From Prochlorococcus marinus CUG1438 (GTDB taxonomy: Bacteria; Cyanobacteriota; Cyanobacteriia; PCC-6307; Cyanobiaceae), in the NCBI GenBank assembly GCA_017644325.1, contig JAEPLS010000001.1, forward strand, positions 62,001 through 126,000: DNA of 64,000 nucleotides, read 5' to 3'. The notes below the pieces were generated by a model. That model was not told the origin of the DNA. It saw nothing but the letters and a program-made list of their open reading frames with translations, and did no database searches. Positions 24,220 to 38,789 of this stretch are shown piece after piece. A program made the translations under genes and the position numbers. How positions within the stretch are numbered: the stretch's first letter is position 1; each line of letters begins with the position of its first letter.

Positions 24220-24375
24220 AGAAATATATTAACCAAGATAAATTTGAATTTTTATTGGCAATGTTAATAAATTTGATTATTTCTCATAAATCATTCATTT
24301 TGATTAGAGCTACTAAAAACCTTAGTTATTTACAATTTATCCTCTGATATATTTAATACTATTAAAAGGTATAAA

Positions 24376-25767
24376 ATGAAAATTTCTGATAAATTTCATT
24401 TAGGAGACATTTATAAATTAAAAGATACAGTTCTCACCGGTAAAACTGAAGAAATAGAATGGCGGATCCAACATATCAATATAGTTTCTAAACTTTTGGA
24501 TGAAAATAAAAAAGAGATAATAAAATCACTTTTTATTGATCTAGGCAAATCTGAAATTGAAGGGCTTTCAGAAATCCTTTTAGTGAAAGAAGAAATTTCA
24601 CTCATAAAAAAGAAACTCAATTCTTGGATGCGACCAAAAAAGGTTGATACACCTTTTTATCTATTTCCATCATCCTCTAAAGTTATTTATGAACCTCTTG
24701 GGTGTGTATTAATTCTTGGTCCTTATAATTATCCATTACTTTATGTTTTAAAGCCATTGGTAAATATTTTCTCAGCAGGAAATACTGCGGTTATTAAACC
24801 ATCAGAGAAATGTCCTGCGACCTCAAAACTTATTAAAAAGCTTACTATCAAATATTTCCCTAAAGATGTTCTAATGACAGTAGAGGGAGATTATAAGCAA
24901 TCCATAAAATTAATTGAACAAAATTTTGACCACATATTTTTTACAGGAAGTACTGAAAGTGGAAAATCTATAATGAAATTAGCTTCAAAAAACTTAACTC
25001 CACTAACTCTTGAGTTAAGCGGAGCAAATCCTGTAATTATTTTCAGGAATGCAAATTTAGAAGTTGCTGCTAAAAGAATTGTTTGGGGCAAATTTTTTAA
25101 TTCTGGTCAATCCTGCATGGCTCCGAATCATGTCTTTGTAGATAAAGAAATTGAAAATATTTTTATAGAAAAATTAAAGAAATGCATAGTAAGTTTTTAC
25201 GGAGATAATCCAATTATTTCTGAAAACTTATCAAAATTAGAGAAAAAGCAATTTACATCAACTGTAGAAATTCTCAAACAATATAAAAAAGAAAAAAGAA
25301 TTTTATTTGGGGGGACTTTTAATAAAAAAAAGTTGAAAATATCTCCTACAATCTTGAGAACTAAATTAAATGAAAAAGATATTTTGCAGAAAGAACTATT
25401 CAGTTCACTACTTCCAGTAATTGGAATCAATGATAGTGAATCAGCTTTAAAACAGATTAGTCAAGCATCAAAACCATTAGCAATCTACTTATTTGGAGGC
25501 AATAAAAAAATCCATAATCATATTTCAAAAGTAACTAGCTCAGGAACAATTTGTATAAATGATGTAATGTTACCAGTCCTTATTCCAAATTTACCGTTTG
25601 GAGGCGTTGGGCAAAGTGGTATTGGTAAATTTCATGGAGAAGAGGGGTTTCGAAATTTTTCAAATCAAAAATCTATTACTTTTAAAGGTTTTTTATTTGA
25701 TTCAAATCTGCGGTATCCTCCTTACGAAAGAGTGAAGAAATTTTTAAAGTTTATTTTTCAGGTTTAA
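24376..25767 (+). CDS. aldehyde dehydrogenase, class-3-like
   Basis: The 463-residue NAD(P)-dependent enzyme oxidises an aldehyde to the acid. Motifs are in order: GPYNYP 115-120, KPSEKCP 141-147, TGSTESG 190-196 (cofactor loop), TLELSG 211-216 with general base Glu213, and GQSCMAP 244-250 with nucleophile Cys247. The shorter length and the C-terminal FRNFSNQKS..F...LR.PPY tail match class 3 (fatty or medium-chain) aldehyde dehydrogenases, possibly attached to membranes. Cyanobacterial relatives act on apocarotenals or fatty aldehydes, but the substrate here is unproven. Confidence 0.88.
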   Translation: MKISDKFHLGDIYKLKDTVLTGKTEEIEWRIQHINIVSKLLDENKKEIIKSLFIDLGKSEIEGLSEILLVKEEISLIKKKLNSWMRPKKVDTPFYLFPSSSKVIYEPLGCVLILGPYNYPLLYVLKPLVNIFSAGNTAVIKPSEKCPATSKLIKKLTIKYFPKDVLMTVEGDYKQSIKLIEQNFDHIFFTGSTESGKSIMKLASKNLTPLTLELSGANPVIIFRNANLEVAAKRIVWGKFFNSGQSCMAPNHVFVDKEIENIFIEKLKKCIVSFYGDNPIISENLSKLEKKQFTSTVEILKQYKKEKRILFGGTFNKKKLKISPTILRTKLNEKDILQKELFSSLLPVIGINDSESALKQISQASKPLAIYLFGGNKKIHNHISKVTSSGTICINDVMLPVLIPNLPFGGVGQSGIGKFHGEEGFRNFSNQKSITFKGFLFDSNLRYPPYERVKKFLKFIFQV

Positions 25768-25841
25768 ATTACTTAAATTTTTTTTTCAGAAACCTAGCGA
25801 TTTTAAATTTAAAGATTATCTTTAAATAAAAAGTGAGTTTA

Positions 25842-26603
25842 ATGAAATTTGCATTTTTAGTAATTGCCATATTTATTAATTTTTTTAATCAATCATTGAT
25901 AAAATCTGAAGAAAAGATATTTTCAGCAAAAAATAAAATTGAGAATATTGCTCAAAAAGAATCAATTACTGAAGTAAAACCAGAAATAAAAAAAATTCAT
26001 ATTGTAAAAAGTGGAGATACAATATCAAGTATTTCAAAATTCTATTCAATCAATAAAGATTTGATTATTAAACTGAATAACTTAAAAGATGAAAATTATA
26101 TTTTTGTTGGCCAAAATCTTATTATCTCCAAATCTACTGAAAATCATACAAAACAATCAGATTTGATAAATAATTATCATATTATTCAAACTGGTGAAAA
26201 TCTTACTGAGATATCAAACAATTATGATTTAAAAGTAATCGATCTAATAGAGATGAATAATATCAATAATCCTGATTCAATAAAAGTTGGTCAAAAGCTC
26301 ATAATAAGAAAAAAGAACAAAATTAATTCAGAAAACTATGAAACAACTAAAAATAAAAAAAATAATGACTTTCTTGAGTTAGATAAGAAAATTTATGGTC
26401 CTATAATTATTCAAAGTAAAGCACATAAAGGTTTTAAAGGTAGAAAAGTTCTAAACGTACTAAATCAAGAAAATAAAAAACTGATTCTTTCAATCAATTG
26501 CGATACAAATGAATTAGATGTAAGAAGACCTGGCAAGAAGTGGATGGGAAGTAAGCCTGCTAAAGAAGAATTCGAAAATAATTTAATAAATGATTTTTGT
26601 TAG
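25842..26603 (+). CDS. LysM-domain cell-wall binding protein
   Basis: I use ATG 25842. GTG 25833 would add three residues. A signal peptide (KFAFLVIAIFINFF) is followed by a linker and two LysM repeats: HIVKSGDTISSISKFYSIN...VGQNLIIS and HIIQTGENLTEISNNYDLK...VGQKLIIR. LysM binds N-acetylglucosamine chains of peptidoglycan. The C-terminal 75 residues have an additional unrecognised domain (KKIYGPIIIQSKAHKGFKG). No peptidase domain is visible. It is upstream of psaE by about 80 bases. Confidence 0.8.
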   Translation: MKFAFLVIAIFINFFNQSLIKSEEKIFSAKNKIENIAQKESITEVKPEIKKIHIVKSGDTISSISKFYSINKDLIIKLNNLKDENYIFVGQNLIISKSTENHTKQSDLINNYHIIQTGENLTEISNNYDLKVIDLIEMNNINNPDSIKVGQKLIIRKKNKINSENYETTKNKKNNDFLELDKKIYGPIIIQSKAHKGFKGRKVLNVLNQENKKLILSINCDTNELDVRRPGKKWMGSKPAKEEFENNLINDFC

Positions 26604-26683
26604 AACTTTTAATTAATATGTGTGAATAATTTGTCTAAGAATATTAATGATGAGTTATTCTACAAAAAGTTAAATTAATAGTA

Positions 26684-26893
26684 ATGGCAATTTCAAGAGG
26701 AGATCTAGTTAGAGTAAAAAGACCAGAATCATATTGGTACAATGAAATAGGTAAAGTGGCTTCAGTTGATACCTCAGGTATTAAATATAACTGTGTAGTG
26801 AGATTCGATAAAGTAAATTACGCTGGGATAAGCGGAACTGATGGTGGAGCAAATACAAATAATTTCGCTGAAAGTGAATTAGAGAAAGCTTAA
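26684..26893 (+). CDS. psaE: photosystem I reaction centre subunit IV (PsaE)
   Basis: PsaE is a stromal-side photosystem I subunit that helps ferredoxin dock and supports cyclic electron flow. The 69-residue SH3-like protein has [19 protein letters not shown] at the start and YPVVVRF-type strand [11 protein letters not shown] in the middle, with NNFAESELE at the end, all diagnostic. It is followed by mutM after 4 bases, so both are probably on one transcript. Confidence 0.95.
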   Translation: MAISRGDLVRVKRPESYWYNEIGKVASVDTSGIKYNCVVRFDKVNYAGISGTDGGANTNNFAESELEKA

Positions 26894-26897
26894 ATAA

Positions 26898-27776
26898 TTG
26901 CCTGAATTACCTGAAGTAGAAACTGTTCGCAGAGGTTTAGAGCAAAAACTTAAAAACTTTATTATTAAAAAAGTAGAAGTCTGTAGGGATTCAACTGTTG
27001 CATTCCCATCAAACAAAGAAGAATTTATTAAAGGACTTCAGAACTCACTTATTTATAAATGGGATAGAAGAGGAAAATATTTAATAGCTCAATTAAAAGA
27101 AATCCAAAATGAAAATACTCAATTTCCTCTAGAGAATTCACAAAATAACGGATTTCTTGTAATTCATCTAAGAATGACTGGATATTTCAAATTTATTGAA
27201 AACTCAACTCTGCCCTGTAAACATACAAGAATAAGATTTTTCGATAAAAATAATAATGAGCTTAGGTACGTTGACGTAAGAAGTTTTGGTCAAATGTGGT
27301 GGATTAATAAAGGCCTATCGCTTAACAAAGTAATCAAAGGATTAGGTTCATTAGGACCAGAACCATTTTCTAAAGACTTTGATGCAAATTATCTTATTAA
27401 AGTTATTTCAAAAAGAACAAAATCTATAAAAGCTATTTTATTAGATCAAACAATAGTGGCAGGTATAGGTAATATTTATGCTGATGAAAGTTTATACTCT
27501 GCTGGCATCTCACCTTTTAGGGAAGCTCGAACAATAAAGAAGAATGAATTAATCAAGCTCAAAGAATCAATTGTAACTGTATTAAAAAAAAGTATAGGTT
27601 CTGGGGGAACGACATTTAGCGATTTTAGGGACTTGGAAGGAGAGAATGGGAATTTTGGTTTACAGACAAATGTCTACAGGAGAACTGGGAAAGAATGTCG
27701 CAAATGTGGAAATTTAATTGAAAGGCAAAAAATTACTGGAAGAAGTACGCATTGGTGTCCTAAATGCCAAAAATAA
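26898..27776 (+). CDS. mutM: formamidopyrimidine-DNA glycosylase
   Basis: MutM removes oxidised purines such as 8-oxoguanine from DNA. The start codon is TTG 26898, giving the mature N-terminus PELPEVET with catalytic Pro2 and Glu3. The protein has 292 residues (usual for cyanobacteria), the helix-two-turn-helix region [18 protein letters not shown], and a C-terminal zinc finger with two CxxC pairs (CRKCG, CPKC). It follows psaE by 4 bases. A shared repair and photosystem transcript is unusual but has been seen in picocyanobacteria. Confidence 0.93.
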   Translation: MPELPEVETVRRGLEQKLKNFIIKKVEVCRDSTVAFPSNKEEFIKGLQNSLIYKWDRRGKYLIAQLKEIQNENTQFPLENSQNNGFLVIHLRMTGYFKFIENSTLPCKHTRIRFFDKNNNELRYVDVRSFGQMWWINKGLSLNKVIKGLGSLGPEPFSKDFDANYLIKVISKRTKSIKAILLDQTIVAGIGNIYADESLYSAGISPFREARTIKKNELIKLKESIVTVLKKSIGSGGTTFSDFRDLEGENGNFGLQTNVYRRTGKECRKCGNLIERQKITGRSTHWCPKCQK

Positions 27777-27809
27777 AAAAGGGCTTACTCAGAATAAGTA
27801 AACCCTTTT
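27777..27809. terminator. two-way rho-independent terminator between mutM and the 5S gene
   Basis: AAAAGGG (27777-27783) pairs with CCCTTTT (27803-27809), and an inner stem TTACT/AGTAA strengthens it. T-runs follow on both strands, so it can end mutM rightward and the rRNA operon leftward. Confidence 0.85.
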
Positions 27810-27818
27810 AAATATTTT

Positions 27819-27936
27819 ACCTGGCATTGAGCTATTTTCTCAAGGGGCTACCCCCTAAATATTTTCGCCGCTGATGCGTTTCACAACCGAGTTCGAGATG
27901 GATCGGAGTGGTTCCACATCGCCATGAACACCAGGA
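27819..27936 (-). rRNA. rrf: 5S ribosomal RNA
   Basis: The leftward transcript begins TCCTGGTGTTCATGGCG and ends in CCAGGT, whose ends pair, and includes the conserved TCCATCTCGAACTCGG loop region. Length is about 118 nt. It is the last gene of the rRNA operon, 65 bases after the 23S gene. Ends are set by the terminal stem, so allow one or two bases. Confidence 0.95.
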
Positions 27937-28001
27937 TAGTGTGAACCTTGAGAACTGCATAGAAAATTATATAAATTAAAAACAATAAATTAAGTTTATT
28001 T

Positions 28002-30875
<2,874 letters not shown>

Positions 30876-31133
30876 AATAACTTCAAAAATTGAAGCATCA
30901 GCTTAATAGAATTGTTATTTAATGCATTCGCACAAATAATAAATCTGCATCATTAAAGATGCTTATTGTCTTTAAAAATAATCTATGCAGTTGTCAAGGT
31001 TCTCTGAAAACAATGAAATTAATTCAATGAGTCCAGCATCTTAATGAGTTTAATTAAGAAGCTAGATTCGTTCAGAATTTGATCACAACTCAAAACAATT
31101 CCCTTCTATAAATTATGAAGAGGTGGTGATCAG

Positions 31134-31206
31134 TGGAGGTAAGCGGACTCGAACCGCTGACATCCTGCTTGCAAAGCAGGCGCTCTACCAACTGAGCTAT
31201 ACCCCC
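31134..31206 (-). tRNA. tRNA-Ala (anticodon UGC)
   Basis: The 73-base cloverleaf has acceptor GGGGGTA/TACCTCC, D arm GCTC..GAGC, anticodon loop with TGC, and T arm GGTTCGAGTCC. CCA is not encoded. It sits in the 16S-23S spacer, the standard place in cyanobacterial operons. Confidence 0.97.
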
Positions 31207-31218
31207 AACATAGAGATA

Positions 31219-31292
<74 letters not shown>

Positions 31293-31415
31293 AGGAAAAG
31301 TAGTGGGTGTGACCTAGAAAAAACTTAGGAAATAAAATCCTTAAAAATTAAGAATGTGAGATACCGATCGACCTAAGGTGACAAAATTAATATTTAACAT
31401 TTTGTTGTCTCCCTG

Positions 31416-32900
<1,485 letters not shown>

Positions 32901-33512
32901 GTTCAAATCCTTTTGTAGATAAATCTACTCAATATGAATTGCATTCTCTAAATAAAAATAAGATTGACTTAAATTATCTAGGTTCAGCCTCCTTAAATTA
33001 TTAAGGATTACTTTGAGTGCACATTAAAAAATATTTTAAAGTGACTTTCCAAGATCTCAGATCCGTTGGTTTTCATAAAAACTAAAGTTAGTAAATGAAA
33101 ACAATTTATATATTCTTGACGGGACCTCACACCTTTATTGCAAATACATCTCAAAATTACCAAATCTAAATTTGATAAAGTTTTGACGCAATAAAAGCAT
33201 CAGTTCCTAAGTTTTTAAATTTTCTAGGTGCAGAGTTAAACAACAAGTGATTAACTCACTTCGAAGGGGAAACCCTTCTTCTGGCTGAAAATAATGATCT
33301 AGATCAAATCTCCAAAATATTCGTGAAATTACCAAAAATCAGATTTAAGATAATTGCTTGAATATTGCAAAAAAAAATATTTTTGCCCAGAAGAAAATAT
33401 TAAACCATCCCACTGTAATTGTGCAACCTTTTATACAAAAATTTTTCATTAATTTTTTATTTGTTCAAAGTCTCCTTAAACAACTAGGCTTAAATAAAGG
33501 GATATTAATGAA
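32901..33512. other. rRNA operon leader and invertase upstream region
   Basis: This 610-base gap holds the promoter and leader of the leftward rRNA operon and the promoter of the rightward invertase gene. I cannot place a confident promoter. Two adjacent hairpins are visible: AAGTGA/TCACTT (33245-33261) and GAAGGG/CCCTTC with a GAAA loop (33263-33278). No convincing gene is present; a frame from 33358 is weak (TTG start, overlaps the invertase). Confidence 0.5.
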
Positions 33513-34952
33513 ATGGCAGAAAGATTTAGTCAAAAAAATTTAAGAGTAAGACCAAGTTCCGATGAGGAAACAATTGTAACAAATGCTCAAAAACACTTCG
33601 AAAAGACCTTGGTTGAAATATCAGGCGAGCTGGTAGGCAGTGTGGCAGCACTAGAACATCCAACAAAAAATAAAAAATTAAATTACGGAGAAATATTTTT
33701 AAGAGACAATGTTCCTGTAATGATTTATCTCCTTACTCAAAAACGATACGGAATTGTAAAAAAGTTTTTGAGTGTATGCCTCGAGTTACAAAGCACTAAT
33801 TATCAAACTCGTGGTGTATTTCCTACAAGTTTTGTTGAAGAGAATGGGAAACTTATTGGAGACTATGGTCAAAGATCAATTGGCAGGATTACTTCAGCTG
33901 ATGCAAGTTTATGGTGGCCAATTTTATGTTGGTACTATGTCAATAAAAGTGGTGATTATGAATTTGGAAAAAGTCAAAGTGTACAAAGAGGTATTCAACT
34001 TTTATTAGATTTAGTACTGCATCCAACATTTGAAGGCACTCCCGTACTTTTTGTTCCAGATTGTGCATTTATGATTGATAGACCTATGGATGTGTGGGGA
34101 GCACCACTAGAAGTTGAAGTTTTACTTCATGGATGTTTAAAAAGCTGCATAAATTTAATGGAATTAAGTCGAGCAGATCATGTAAGCAGATTATTAGATC
34201 AAAGACTTATTCTCACAAATCAATGGGTAAAGGATCTAGGAAGTTTTCTCTTGAAACATTATTGGGTTACCAGTCAAACAATGCAAATCTTAAGAAGAAG
34301 GCCAACTGAGCAGTATGGTGATGATCAACACTTCAATGAATTTAACGTTCAACCTCAGGTAGTTCCCTCATGGCTTCAAGATTGGTTAGAAAATAGAGGT
34401 GGATATTTAATAGGAAATATTAGAACAGGAAGACCTGACTTTAGATTTTATAGTTTAGGAAATTCTTTAGCCTGTATGTTCGGCGTACTTCCGCCTGCGG
34501 AACAAAGAGCTCTATTTAGATTAGTTTTACACAACAGACAGCACTTAATGGCCCAAATGCCTATGAGAATTTGTCACCCCCATATGGATGTAGAAGAATG
34601 GCAAAACAAAACTGGTTCGGATCCAAAGAATTGGCCTTGGAGTTACCATAATGGTGGTCACTGGCCAAGCTTACTTTGGTTTTTTGGCACAGCGGTTCTA
34701 TTACATCAAAAGAAATTTCCTTCTGATGATGTAATTCTTATGGAAGAAATGAAATCTTTAATAGAAGAATCCTATTGGTGTCAACTAAATCAATTGCCGA
34801 GGCAAGAATGGGCCGAATATTTTGATGGACCTACTGGTACTTGGGTTGGTCAACAATCAAGAACTTACCAAACATGGACAATTGTTGGTTTTCTTTTAAT
34901 GAATCATTTTCTTAGAGAAGATAATGATGATCTAGATATGTTTAAAATATAG
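33513..34952 (+). CDS. alkaline/neutral invertase (GH100)
   Basis: The enzyme hydrolyses sucrose to glucose and fructose in the cytoplasm. The 479 residues fit the GH100 catalytic domain almost exactly. Typical segments are LNYGEIFLRDNVPVM (an early catalytic Asp), YYGQR-type GDYGQRSIGRITSADASLWWPI, DRPMDVWGAPLEVE, and RTYQTWTIVGFLL at the C-terminus. Glucosylglycerate or sucrose are compatible solutes in picocyanobacteria, so it may serve osmolyte turnover. Starts at ATG 33513; converges with petD, stops 2 bases apart. Confidence 0.9.
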   Translation: MAERFSQKNLRVRPSSDEETIVTNAQKHFEKTLVEISGELVGSVAALEHPTKNKKLNYGEIFLRDNVPVMIYLLTQKRYGIVKKFLSVCLELQSTNYQTRGVFPTSFVEENGKLIGDYGQRSIGRITSADASLWWPILCWYYVNKSGDYEFGKSQSVQRGIQLLLDLVLHPTFEGTPVLFVPDCAFMIDRPMDVWGAPLEVEVLLHGCLKSCINLMELSRADHVSRLLDQRLILTNQWVKDLGSFLLKHYWVTSQTMQILRRRPTEQYGDDQHFNEFNVQPQVVPSWLQDWLENRGGYLIGNIRTGRPDFRFYSLGNSLACMFGVLPPAEQRALFRLVLHNRQHLMAQMPMRICHPHMDVEEWQNKTGSDPKNWPWSYHNGGHWPSLLWFFGTAVLLHQKKFPSDDVILMEEMKSLIEESYWCQLNQLPRQEWAEYFDGPTGTWVGQQSRTYQTWTIVGFLLMNHFLREDNDDLDMFKI

Positions 34953-34954
34953 TT

Positions 34955-35437
34955 TTAAAAAAGACCTAAAGTTAGAGACTTATCTATAGGCAAACAAGCC
35001 CCTATACCAAGATAAATTGTTAAAAAAGTACCGAATAAAAAAACTGACATTGCTATTGGCCTTCTAAAAGGGTTAGAGAATTTATTGACATTTTCAATGA
35101 AGGGTAAAATTATTAATCCAAGAGGAATTAACGTTTGAAGCGCAATACCTAAAAGTTTATTTGGAACTACTCTTAATATCTGGAAAACTGGGTAGAGGTA
35201 CCATTCAGGGAGAATTTCTAAGGGAGTTGCAAAAGGATTTGCTTTGTCTCCCAACATTGCAGGGTCAAGAACAGCTAATCCAACTACACATGCAATGGTA
35301 CCTAATATTACTACCGGAAATATGTATAGTAAATCGTTTGGCCAAGCTGGCTCTCCATAATAGTTATGACCCATACCTTTGGCTAACTTTGCCCTTAATT
35401 TTGGATCAGATAAATCTGGTTTTTTTAAAGTTGACAT
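34955..35437 (-). CDS. petD: cytochrome b6-f complex subunit IV
   Basis: PetD forms the quinol oxidation site of the b6-f complex with cytochrome b6. The 160-residue protein has the characteristic start [26 protein letters not shown], the conserved PEWY of the Qo site (about residues 77-80) and three membrane helices. It follows petB by about 32 bases on the same strand, the standard petBD operon. The length is normal. Confidence 0.97.
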   Translation of the reverse strand: MSTLKKPDLSDPKLRAKLAKGMGHNYYGEPAWPNDLLYIFPVVILGTIACVVGLAVLDPAMLGDKANPFATPLEILPEWYLYPVFQILRVVPNKLLGIALQTLIPLGLIILPFIENVNKFSNPFRRPIAMSVFLFGTFLTIYLGIGACLPIDKSLTLGLF

Positions 35438-35469
35438 TTGAAATTAGGAGATAATTTAATTATAAGTGT

Positions 35470-36126
35470 TTATAAAGGACCTGAAATACCCTGTTTACGA
35501 ATCATTAGAAAATGCATCAACATGAATACTGCTAATGACCATGGCAAAACAAAAGTATGAAGACTATAAAATCTGGTAAGAGTTGATTGTCCAACACTTT
35601 CTCCACCCCTAAGTAGTTCAACCATAAAATCTCCAATTACTGGTATCGCTGCAGGTACTCCTGAAACAATCTTAACTGCCCAATAACCGACTTGGTCCCA
35701 TGGTAAAGAATAACCTGTAACACCAAAAGCAACAGTTATGACGGCCATTACAACGCCTGTAACCCATGTCAGTTCTCTTGGTCTTTTAAAACCACCGGTA
35801 AGATAAACTCTAAAAACATGGAGAATTAACATTAAGACCATCATAGATGCACTCCATCTATGAACAGATCTTATTAACCATCCAAAACTTACATCTGTCA
35901 TTAAATAACTAACTGAATTGTAAGCTTGAGTAACTGTTGGCTTATAGTAAAAAGTCATTGCAAAACCTGTTGCAAATTGAATTAGGAAGCATACTAAAGT
36001 TATGCCTCCTAAACAGTAGAAAATATTTACGTGTGGGGGTACGTACTTGGAAGTTACGTCGTCAGTTATGTCCTGTATTTCAAGTCTTTCTTGAAACCAA
36101 TCGTAAACAGATGAAGAATTCGCCAT
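35470..36126 (-). CDS. petB: cytochrome b6
   Basis: Cytochrome b6 carries the two b haems and the extra covalently bound haem of the b6-f complex in the thylakoid membrane. The 218 residues include four membrane helices with the haem-ligand histidines ([34 protein letters not shown] and [15 protein letters not shown]) and the covalent-haem Cys near residue 38 (FYCLGG). It is the first gene of petBD and diverges from the ctp protease gene. Confidence 0.97.
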
Positions 36127-36198
36127 CCAAAAAAAAATTAGCTTTGATATTAAAGAGCTTACTTAAAATTCTTATACTTGGTGTTAACACTTAACCCA

Positions 36199-37488
36199 AT
36201 GAATTCATCTTTTAACAAACTTTTAACATTCAAAACATTGATCACTGCGTTCATGATCATTGTTTTTTCTACCAATTTTTTATTGATTGATGAGGTAGAT
36301 GCCCTCAGTGATAGTAAGCAATTAGTCCTTGACGCTTGGTCCCTGGTCAATGAGGGTTTTTACGACCCAGAAAAGTTTGACGAAATACAATGGAAAAGAA
36401 TTAGACAAAAAACATTACAGAAACAAATTGAAACAAGCGAGGAGGCTTATTCAGCAATTGAAGACATGTTAAAACCTTTGGAAGATCCATATACTAGGGT
36501 TTTGCGTCCAAAAGATTATGAGCTCCTGAAATCTAGTAATTTTGGTAGTGAGATAAATGGCGTCGGTCTTCAATTGGGCGAAGATGAGGAAACCAAAAAA
36601 GTTAAAGTTGTTTCTACTCTTGGAGGCTCACCTGCGGAAGAAGCAGGAATAATTAGTGGGGACTTTATAGAAAAAGTGGATGGGGTTTCATCAGAAGAAT
36701 TAGGACTTGCAAATACGGCCTCTAAGTTAAGAGGGGAATCAGGAACAAAAGTCTTAGTTGAAATTTCTTCTGAACTAGAGGGAATTAGGGAAGTAGATTT
36801 AGAAAGAAGAGCAGTTGATCTTAGACCAGTCAGGACAAAAAGACTAAGAGATGATTCTCACACAATAGGATATTTAAGGATAACTCAATTTAGTGAAAGC
36901 GTACCCAAAAAAGTTGAGGAAGCTCTTCAGGAGTTAAAAGAAAAAGAGGTTGAAGGATTAATATTAGACCTCAGAAATAACTCAGGTGGGCTAGTAAGCT
37001 CTGGGATAGCAGTTGCAGACTCATTATTGAGTGAGAAGCCAATAGTAGAGACTAAAGACAGAAACGGGATCAAAGATGCAATAACTTCTCAAAGAGAAAC
37101 ATCTTTTGATGGCCCGATGGTAACTTTGGTGAATAAAGGAACTGCTAGTGCAAGTGAAATACTTGCAGGTTCTTTGCAGGATAACGATAGATCGATTCTT
37201 ATGGGAGAACAAACTTATGGAAAAGGTTTAATTCAATCCCTAAAAAGCCTAGGTGAAGAGAGTGGAATAGCGATAACAGTTGCTAGTTACATAACTCCCA
37301 ACGGCAATAATATTCAAGGTCAAGGGATTACCCCTGATAAGTTATTGGATCTTCTGGATGCTAGTGAATACGGAAGTTCTGATGACAGATGGTTAAGGAA
37401 TGCAGAATTATTTCTTGAGTCACTTCTAGAAAAAGAAGAAGTTTCCATTGAAAATAGCTCTCCGAGCAGTGATGGGATTAAAACTTGA
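36199..37488 (+). CDS. ctpA: carboxyl-terminal processing protease (S41)
   Basis: This periplasmic/lumenal serine protease family processes the D1 C-terminus (CtpA) or related substrates (CtpB, CtpC/CtpZ). From ATG 36199 there is a hydrophobic N-terminal segment, a PDZ domain (VGLQLGEDEETKKVKVVSTLGGSPAEEAGI), and the catalytic part with VTLVNKGTASASEILAGSLQDN (nucleophile Ser) and YGKGLIQS (catalytic Lys). The frame extends upstream to TTG 36178. Which paralogue it is cannot be resolved here, so the symbol is provisional. Divergent from petB. Confidence 0.85.
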   Translation: MNSSFNKLLTFKTLITAFMIIVFSTNFLLIDEVDALSDSKQLVLDAWSLVNEGFYDPEKFDEIQWKRIRQKTLQKQIETSEEAYSAIEDMLKPLEDPYTRVLRPKDYELLKSSNFGSEINGVGLQLGEDEETKKVKVVSTLGGSPAEEAGIISGDFIEKVDGVSSEELGLANTASKLRGESGTKVLVEISSELEGIREVDLERRAVDLRPVRTKRLRDDSHTIGYLRITQFSESVPKKVEEALQELKEKEVEGLILDLRNNSGGLVSSGIAVADSLLSEKPIVETKDRNGIKDAITSQRETSFDGPMVTLVNKGTASASEILAGSLQDNDRSILMGEQTYGKGLIQSLKSLGEESGIAITVASYITPNGNNIQGQGITPDKLLDLLDASEYGSSDDRWLRNAELFLESLLEKEEVSIENSSPSSDGIKT

Positions 37489-37522
37489 AATAGCAAACAA
37501 TTGATAAAAAAAAATTAAATCT

Positions 37523-38785
37523 ATGAGTATAAAAAGAATTTTTCATGATCCAATTCACAAAGAAATAGTATTTGATTCAGGGAAGCCAGAAGAACTTATG
37601 GTTATGGAATTAATTGATACGATAGCTTTTCAAAGACTTAGAAGAATAAAACAATTAGGGGCAGCATCATTAATTTTTCATGGTGCAGAATCGAGTAGAT
37701 TTACCCATTCAATTGGAGTTTTTTGTATCGCAAGAAAAATATACAATAAATTAATTGAGAGCAAATCTTCATTTAGTGAAAATAAATTTATCCTTTATGG
37801 AGCAGCTTTATTACACGATTTAGGTCATGGTCCTTTGAGCCATACCAGCGAAGAGATATTTGATCATGACCACGAACTGTGGTCTCAAAAATTAGTTAAA
37901 AATTATTCTCCAATAAATTCAATACTCAAGAAATATGATGACGAATTACCTAAAAAAATCGGAGAATTATTTAAATCAAAACAACTATTTTCAAAACCTC
38001 TAAAAACATTGATTAGCAGTGAAATAGATTGCGATCGTCTCGATTATCTCTTACGTGATAGTTACAACACAGGTACAAAATACGGCTTAGTAGATTTAGA
38101 GAGAATTATTTCAGCCCTTACTTTTTCACCTGATGGAAATATTGCAATCAAACCAAAAGGAATACTAGCTATTGAGCATTTCTTAGTATTAAGAAACTTG
38201 ATGTATAGAACAATCTACAACCACAGAATAAATGAAATATCAACATGGCTTTTGGAAAAAATTATTTGTACAATAAAAAATAATTTTGAAAAAAAAATAT
38301 GGTTAGACAAATCCCTTCATAATTGGATATTTTCCCCAGAGCTTATTGGTTTTGATGATTTCATCAAAAATGATGATATAACCTTTTATTACCATTTAAT
38401 TAGATGGAAAGATGAATCTTTCGAACCACTTTCTACCCTTTGCAAAATGTTTATTGATAGAGACTTATTAAAAGCATCAGATATAAGTTTTTTAAATAAA
38501 ATAGACAGATTAAAAATTCTTGCATTTGCTAAAAAATTATGTGCACAAAATAATTATGATTCAGAAATATTTTGCGGTATTAAGGAAAGATCTTTTAAAG
38601 GTTTTGAATCTAACAACGCACTAAAAATATGGGACGGAACTTATCAAAAGGCATTAGAAAGTAGTTCATCGTTAATAAATACTTTAATGAGTTCTCAGGA
38701 CAGCTCGTTTATTATTTACCCAGGTCAATTTAGAAATGAAGTTAAGAATCAAATTTCATTAATGAAAAATAATTACGCAGTTTAA
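37523..38785 (+). CDS. HD-domain phosphohydrolase
   Basis: The 420-residue protein has the metal-binding H...HD...D set: RLRRIKQLG..L.F.GAESSRFTHSIGVF at 36-66 (first His), LLHDLGHGPLSHTSE near residue 95 (HD pair), and SSEIDCDRLDYLLRD farther on. It belongs to the SAMHD1-like dGTPase or YdhJ-type HD group. Substrate unknown. It is 5 bases upstream of minC and probably co-transcribed with the min genes, although no link to division is shown. Confidence 0.85.
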   Translation: MSIKRIFHDPIHKEIVFDSGKPEELMVMELIDTIAFQRLRRIKQLGAASLIFHGAESSRFTHSIGVFCIARKIYNKLIESKSSFSENKFILYGAALLHDLGHGPLSHTSEEIFDHDHELWSQKLVKNYSPINSILKKYDDELPKKIGELFKSKQLFSKPLKTLISSEIDCDRLDYLLRDSYNTGTKYGLVDLERIISALTFSPDGNIAIKPKGILAIEHFLVLRNLMYRTIYNHRINEISTWLLEKIICTIKNNFEKKIWLDKSLHNWIFSPELIGFDDFIKNDDITFYYHLIRWKDESFEPLSTLCKMFIDRDLLKASDISFLNKIDRLKILAFAKKLCAQNNYDSEIFCGIKERSFKGFESNNALKIWDGTYQKALESSSSLINTLMSSQDSSFIIYPGQFRNEVKNQISLMKNNYAV

Positions 38786-38789
38786 TTAA

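Noticed and set aside
33125-33132. CCTCACAC, similar to part of the Yfr1 core ACTCCTCACAC
   Set aside because: Only eight bases match, and neither the flanking stems nor a terminator of Yfr1 are present.
33358-33543. 61-codon frame before the invertase
   Set aside because: TTG start, overlaps the invertase start, and composition reflects AT-rich noise with no supporting signal.
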